Source: Verrucomicrobiota bacterium
Lineage (GTDB): Bacteria > Verrucomicrobiota > Verrucomicrobiia > Chthoniobacterales > JAFAMB01
DNA: 42,744 nt
Assembly: GCA_019239825.1 (NCBI GenBank)
Contig: JAFAZK010000258.1
Coordinates: forward strand, 1 to 42,744
Direction of reading: 5' to 3'
The stretch's first letter is position 1, and every line of letters begins with the position of its first letter. Both the position numbers and the translations under genes were made by a program. This document shows positions 39,806 to 42,744 of the stretch, piece after piece. The notes beneath the pieces are model-generated. The model worked only from the letters and a program-made list of their open reading frames with translations, had not been told where the DNA came from and did no database searches.

Positions 39806-41290
39806 TCACACGAGGTTCACTTTTCGAGCGAGTCGTTTGGCCAGCACGGCTCCGGAGTGAAGACCGCCTTCCATATAGCCCGGAAAAAAGAGGCTCGTGT
39901 ATTCGCCGGCAAAAAACATGCGCTCGGCAAAACCTTCGCTGAGCAGCGGGTACTTCGTCGTGACCTCTCCAAGTCCCGGAGTAGTGTACCCGCACATTGT
40001 GTATTTATCCGCCGGCCAATTCATGAACATGGAACGCTCGACGTTCGCCATATAACCGGGGTAAATTTTTTCCAATCTCCGTCCGAGAACCTCCGCGCGG
40101 ATTTTCGGCGAGATCGCCAGACAGCGCTGCGCAGCCACACCGCCAGAAAATACGGTGAGACAGGCTGGTTCATTGGGATCGCTTCGCTGCGCCTCAGTCC
40201 CTTCCCAAGTTGCACCGATCGGCCCATTTGACAGCGAATTGGCCGATAGTCCGTCCGCAAGCCAGAAGGGCCTTTTTACGTTGGACAGATACTTCACGGC
40301 GGGCCCACCTTGTACTTGGTAAGTCGGAGGGATTTTCGGGTTTACACTGAAATTTTTCCAAGCGCTCGGCGGGACGGTAAGAACGACCAAATCCCCTTCG
40401 AACCTCCTTCCGCCCGCAGTGAGCCAAACGTGTTGTTCACCGAGATGAATTTGTTCGACTGGGGCACTCAGGTGAATGCGGTCTGTGCCAATGGCGCTCG
40501 CCAACTTGAACGCCAGTCGTTGATTTCCTCCCCGGCAACGAAACACCTCGGTTTCTGTCCAGTATCTTTCGACTCCTCCGCCGGCGACCGAAGTGATGAC
40601 TCCCAGATAGCTTGCATGTTTGGGAGACGCAGCATTGTCGTTTCCGATCAGCGCGAGCAGACCTTGGCGTGTGTTCCTGTCCAATGACCAGGTATGCGAC
40701 ATTTTTTCGAGCGAGAGATGATCTAGTCTGCCGGCGTCGGGAGTCTTCCATGGAGCCTTAAGATTTACCGTGCGCGCGTCTTTATTCATCAATGACATTG
40801 CGTTTCGGATCGAGTCCCAAAGCTCTGCCAGCGCCTTGTCCTGATAGATGCGACCATTCAGCATGATTGGGGATCGCGCTGGCTCGGGTTCCACCACGTC
40901 ATCGAAGTGCAAACCGAAGCGATCTGCGTAGGTCACCCAGGTCGGATGGTTGGAGCCGATCAATTCGCCGCCTGCTTCTACCACTCTTTTCTTGATGAAT
41001 GAATCAACCGAAAGTACTCGCCCACCCAGACGGTTGCGGGCCTCAAACACGATCACTTCTGCCCCCGCGCCTTGCAGTTCAAAAGCGCAGGCCAGCCCGG
41101 AAAACCCCGCTCCAATGATAAGGACCCTCGGTCGTGATAGCACACGACGGCGTTGCCCAAACCCGGTTTGGCCGCTGAGAAAGAGACCAGCACCTGCCGT
41201 TAGCGTCGCACGAAGAAATTCACGGCGAGTCCACGAATGAGGCGCTGCTTCCATCTGCCGCGCGATTTTGGCGATTGCGGAGGGCTTCAT
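39806..41290 (-). CDS. Tat-exported FAD-dependent amine oxidase family protein
   Basis: 494 residues. A twin-arginine signal, SWTRREFLRATLTAGAGLFLSG, lies at 18-40. The FAD-binding Rossmann motif RVLIIGAGFSGLACAFELQGAGAEVIVFEARNRLGGRV follows, as does the C-terminal FAD motif FFAGEYTSLFFPGYMEGGLHSGAVLAKRL. The middle has the amine-oxidase substrate domain with VLTVPPSAW. Family members oxidise amines, polyamines or other C-N bonds, or desaturate carotenoids; here the export signal argues for a periplasmic amine or amino-acid oxidase. No quinoprotein or heme partner is adjacent. It lies 24 bases downstream of the HAD gene. Confidence 0.9.
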   Translation of the reverse strand: MKPSAIAKIARQMEAAPHSWTRREFLRATLTAGAGLFLSGQTGFGQRRRVLSRPRVLIIGAGFSGLACAFELQGAGAEVIVFEARNRLGGRVLSVDSFIKKRVVEAGGELIGSNHPTWVTYADRFGLHFDDVVEPEPARSPIMLNGRIYQDKALAELWDSIRNAMSLMNKDARTVNLKAPWKTPDAGRLDHLSLEKMSHTWSLDRNTRQGLLALIGNDNAASPKHASYLGVITSVAGGGVERYWTETEVFRCRGGNQRLAFKLASAIGTDRIHLSAPVEQIHLGEQHVWLTAGGRRFEGDLVVLTVPPSAWKNFSVNPKIPPTYQVQGGPAVKYLSNVKRPFWLADGLSANSLSNGPIGATWEGTEAQRSDPNEPACLTVFSGGVAAQRCLAISPKIRAEVLGRRLEKIYPGYMANVERSMFMNWPADKYTMCGYTTPGLGEVTTKYPLLSEGFAERMFFAGEYTSLFFPGYMEGGLHSGAVLAKRLARKVNLV

Positions 41291-41314
41291 GAAAGAGCGT
41301 CGAGCGTCCGGCGA

Positions 41315-41977
41315 TTAGAGATACTTCTCCGCCAGCCAAATTCGGGCATCTACTAAGCTCTTACTTACGTGCGTCGCCAGCTGTTCGATCTCGGGAGTGG
41401 AAGGCAGCATGTCTGGGATAAGCAACACCGGCATGTTTGCAGCTCTCGCAGCACGAACGCCGCTATGAGCATCTTCAAAAACCAAACAGAGAGTTGGATC
41501 GATTCCCAGCAGCCTGGCCGCACTCAGAAATATATCGGGATTCGGTTTCCCTTTGCTTACCATTTCCCCTCCGACGAGGCCTCGGAATTCCTTGAGAATA
41601 TCATGTTTGGCCAGTCGGTCTCGCGCTTCCCCGCTTACTGTCGAAGTCGCCACTGCGCATGGGATGTTCTGTTGGCGAGCCCACTCCAGCATCTCGCGAA
41701 CTCCGGGTTTGAGCGGGATGCCTTCGGTCTCCACAATCGCTTCGTAACGGGACTTTGCATCCTTTCGGAATTCATCGATTGGAAATTGAGAACCAAAAAC
41801 TTCTACCAAGCGGATTTCGGCGTCAGCCACCGTAATACCTATTAGCAGGAGGTAGATTTCATCGCTCAAATCGAACCCAAGAAGTCGAGCCGCCTCGGTC
41901 CAGGAGCGTTTGTAGACTCCCTCTGTATCAAGAAGCAGGCCGTCCATGTCGAAAATGAATGCCTGTATGTCTTTCAT
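41315..41977 (-). CDS. HAD superfamily phosphatase / beta-phosphoglucomutase-like
   Basis: 220 residues from the ATG at 41977 (MKDIQAFIFDMDGLLLDTEG); a TTG at 42019 would add 14 residues without motif content. Motif I is FDMDGLLLDTE, with nucleophile D10 and acid/base D12. The helical cap domain is about 17-85. Motif II is VATSTVSGEARD, motif III the lysine in GKPNPDIF, and motif IV VFEDAHSGVRAARAANM. Such enzymes remove phosphate from sugar phosphates or interconvert phosphoglucose isomers. Placed between D-lyxose isomerase and an amine oxidase, it most likely acts on a sugar phosphate. The last gene of the clear sugar part of the operon. Confidence 0.88.
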   Translation of the reverse strand: MKDIQAFIFDMDGLLLDTEGVYKRSWTEAARLLGFDLSDEIYLLLIGITVADAEIRLVEVFGSQFPIDEFRKDAKSRYEAIVETEGIPLKPGVREMLEWARQQNIPCAVATSTVSGEARDRLAKHDILKEFRGLVGGEMVSKGKPNPDIFLSAARLLGIDPTLCLVFEDAHSGVRAARAANMPVLLIPDMLPSTPEIEQLATHVSKSLVDARIWLAEKYL

Positions 41978-42022
41978 TTCGTGAAGCGGGTGGAACAGTC
42001 GTTCGATCTCATCTTGCAAAAT

Positions 42023-42583
42023 CTAACTGGGCAATTTCGCAGCCTCATCGGGTTCGATTGGCTGAAAAATATCGATCGCCGGATCGGCAAAAAAATTATC
42101 GTGGGCTTCATCGCACCAGGTGCTCACCTCACCAATCAGGCAATAGTTGGTCGCCGGAGCGAACTCATGCCAGAGTCCAGGTGTCAAGGTAATACGTTCG
42201 CCGGCCCGCAGCTCAAAAGCTTCACCGGCATTGACGGCCCGTTCCTCCCCGTTCACTCGGACGGTAACTTGGTGGGTCGTCTCGGTTTCGCGTGGATTGG
42301 AAGGCCAAAGCCAAAGACGTAGGCTACCTGTGCGGCAGATGATATCTTCCTTTTTTTGTCCGTGCGTGTGGACAGGCGTAACCATGTCCTTCCGCGCATA
42401 CATAATTTTCTCGCAATACTCCGGTTCATTGGCCAAGAGCACTTCGACCAATCCGGCCTTTCGATAATCGCCAAGCCCGAAGTCGGTTGCTGCCCACTGT
42501 GGATTTGGCGGGAGCGCCCACTGGTTCTTCGCGAAGCAGACAGCCGCTTCGTTGCAAAGGAGGTTCACTTCACTTTGCTTCAT
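42023..42583 (-). CDS. D-lyxose ketol-isomerase family protein (cupin)
   Basis: 186 residues. The D-lyxose isomerase pattern is visible: YARKDMVTPVHTHGQKKEDIICRTGSLRLWLW with H72, H74 and E79 as metal ligands, and LTPGLWHEF with H139. Length (about 170-230 in the family) and the NEPEYCEKI segment fit. It isomerises D-lyxose to D-xylulose, or D-mannose to D-fructose in some members, with manganese. It starts 13 bases after the stop of the aldolase gene. Followed 45 bases later by the HAD phosphatase. Confidence 0.85.
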   Translation of the reverse strand: MKQSEVNLLCNEAAVCFAKNQWALPPNPQWAATDFGLGDYRKAGLVEVLLANEPEYCEKIMYARKDMVTPVHTHGQKKEDIICRTGSLRLWLWPSNPRETETTHQVTVRVNGEERAVNAGEAFELRAGERITLTPGLWHEFAPATNYCLIGEVSTWCDEAHDNFFADPAIDIFQPIEPDEAAKLPS

Positions 42584-42596
42584 AAACAGGTGGAAT

Positions 42597-42744
42597 TCAC
42601 GATTTGAGGAACCCCAGTGCGTCTGAAGCCGACGCGTTCTCGTGCATGATGGCCCGCAAGGCCTGGGTCATCTTCTCCGGGGTTTTGTGTTGAATGACAT
42701 TCCGACCAACGATGATGCCGGCCACCCCCTCCTTGACGAGCTTT
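42597..42744 (-). CDS. Class I aldolase, DhnA/LacD-like (partial, N-terminus off the right edge)
   Basis: Only the last 49 codons are present: KLVKEGVAGIIVGRNVIQH, then KTPEKMTQALRAIMHENASASDALGFLKS and a stop at 42597. GIIVGRNVIQHxxP is the conserved end of the DhnA-type class I fructose-bisphosphate and related aldolases, where the G-R binds the substrate phosphate. The catalytic lysine lies outside the window. It is the most upstream gene visible of the minus-strand sugar operon. Confidence 0.75.
   Translation of the reverse strand, partial: KLVKEGVAGIIVGRNVIQHKTPEKMTQALRAIMHENASASDALGFLKS

Overview
The window looks like chromosomal DNA of a free-living Gram-negative bacterium, most likely a soil Verrucomicrobiota of the Chthoniobacterales type. 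This is an inference from the gene mix (TamB-type outer-membrane biogenesis, futalosine-route menaquinone enzyme MqnE, short-type Gnd, a bacterial TMTC-like TPR membrane protein, two Tat-exported enzymes) and from many palindromic intergenic repeats. No marker gene settles the phylum. No phage, insertion-sequence transposase or CRISPR array is visible. One tRNA gene, tRNA-Leu(UAA), is present.

Layout. 1-8330: a TamB-like translocation protein running off the left edge, a divergent YihY/BrkB membrane protein, an orphan family-3 solute-binding protein, a small secreted protein, an orphan OppD-like ATPase and a gamma-class carbonic anhydrase. 8700-18850: HU, the bifunctional NAD(P)HX repair enzyme, an ECF sigma factor, MqnE, a FlgN-like/CsrA pair, tRNA-Leu, and gnd and pgi next to each other. 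18850-23240: a DPP4-like secreted peptidase divergent from a TMTC-like protein. 23880-34000: an oxalate/formate island (AraC regulator, formate dehydrogenase, DUF1641 partner, Tat-exported oxalate decarboxylase) followed by an AaeX-AaeA-AaeB type efflux pump. 34170-36460: an unknown exported protein, an HD hydrolase and a hemolysin-III protein. 36500-37460: two decayed genes. 37440-42744, all on the minus strand: aldolase (partial), D-lyxose isomerase, HAD phosphatase, Tat-exported amine oxidase and two MFS transporters.

Two things stand out. First, the oxalate/formate island forms a coherent pathway: oxalate decarboxylase makes formate outside the cytoplasm, and a formate dehydrogenase of the type that pairs with a DUF1641 subunit oxidises it, probably into the menaquinone pool. 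Both transcription units carry the same 11-base word (AAAGTGTCAAA) upstream; before oxdC a related copy lies exactly 21 bases away, as expected for AraC-family sites. The oxdC gene is bracketed by two copies of a long palindromic element.

Second, the intergenic space is built from several families of palindromic repeats. Family A is a 281-286 base double hairpin (three full copies, one half copy, one fragment). Family B is a 215-270 base nested palindrome (three copies) whose outermost stems differ between copies but still pair within two of them. Family E consists of inverted arrays of four heptamers plus four heptamers; each copy uses a different heptamer word but the same design, supplies stop codons to the adjacent genes and, with a cap motif, gives two unrelated proteins a shared C-terminal peptide. 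Families C, D, F and G are further inverted repeats. No transposase that could move these elements is encoded in the window.
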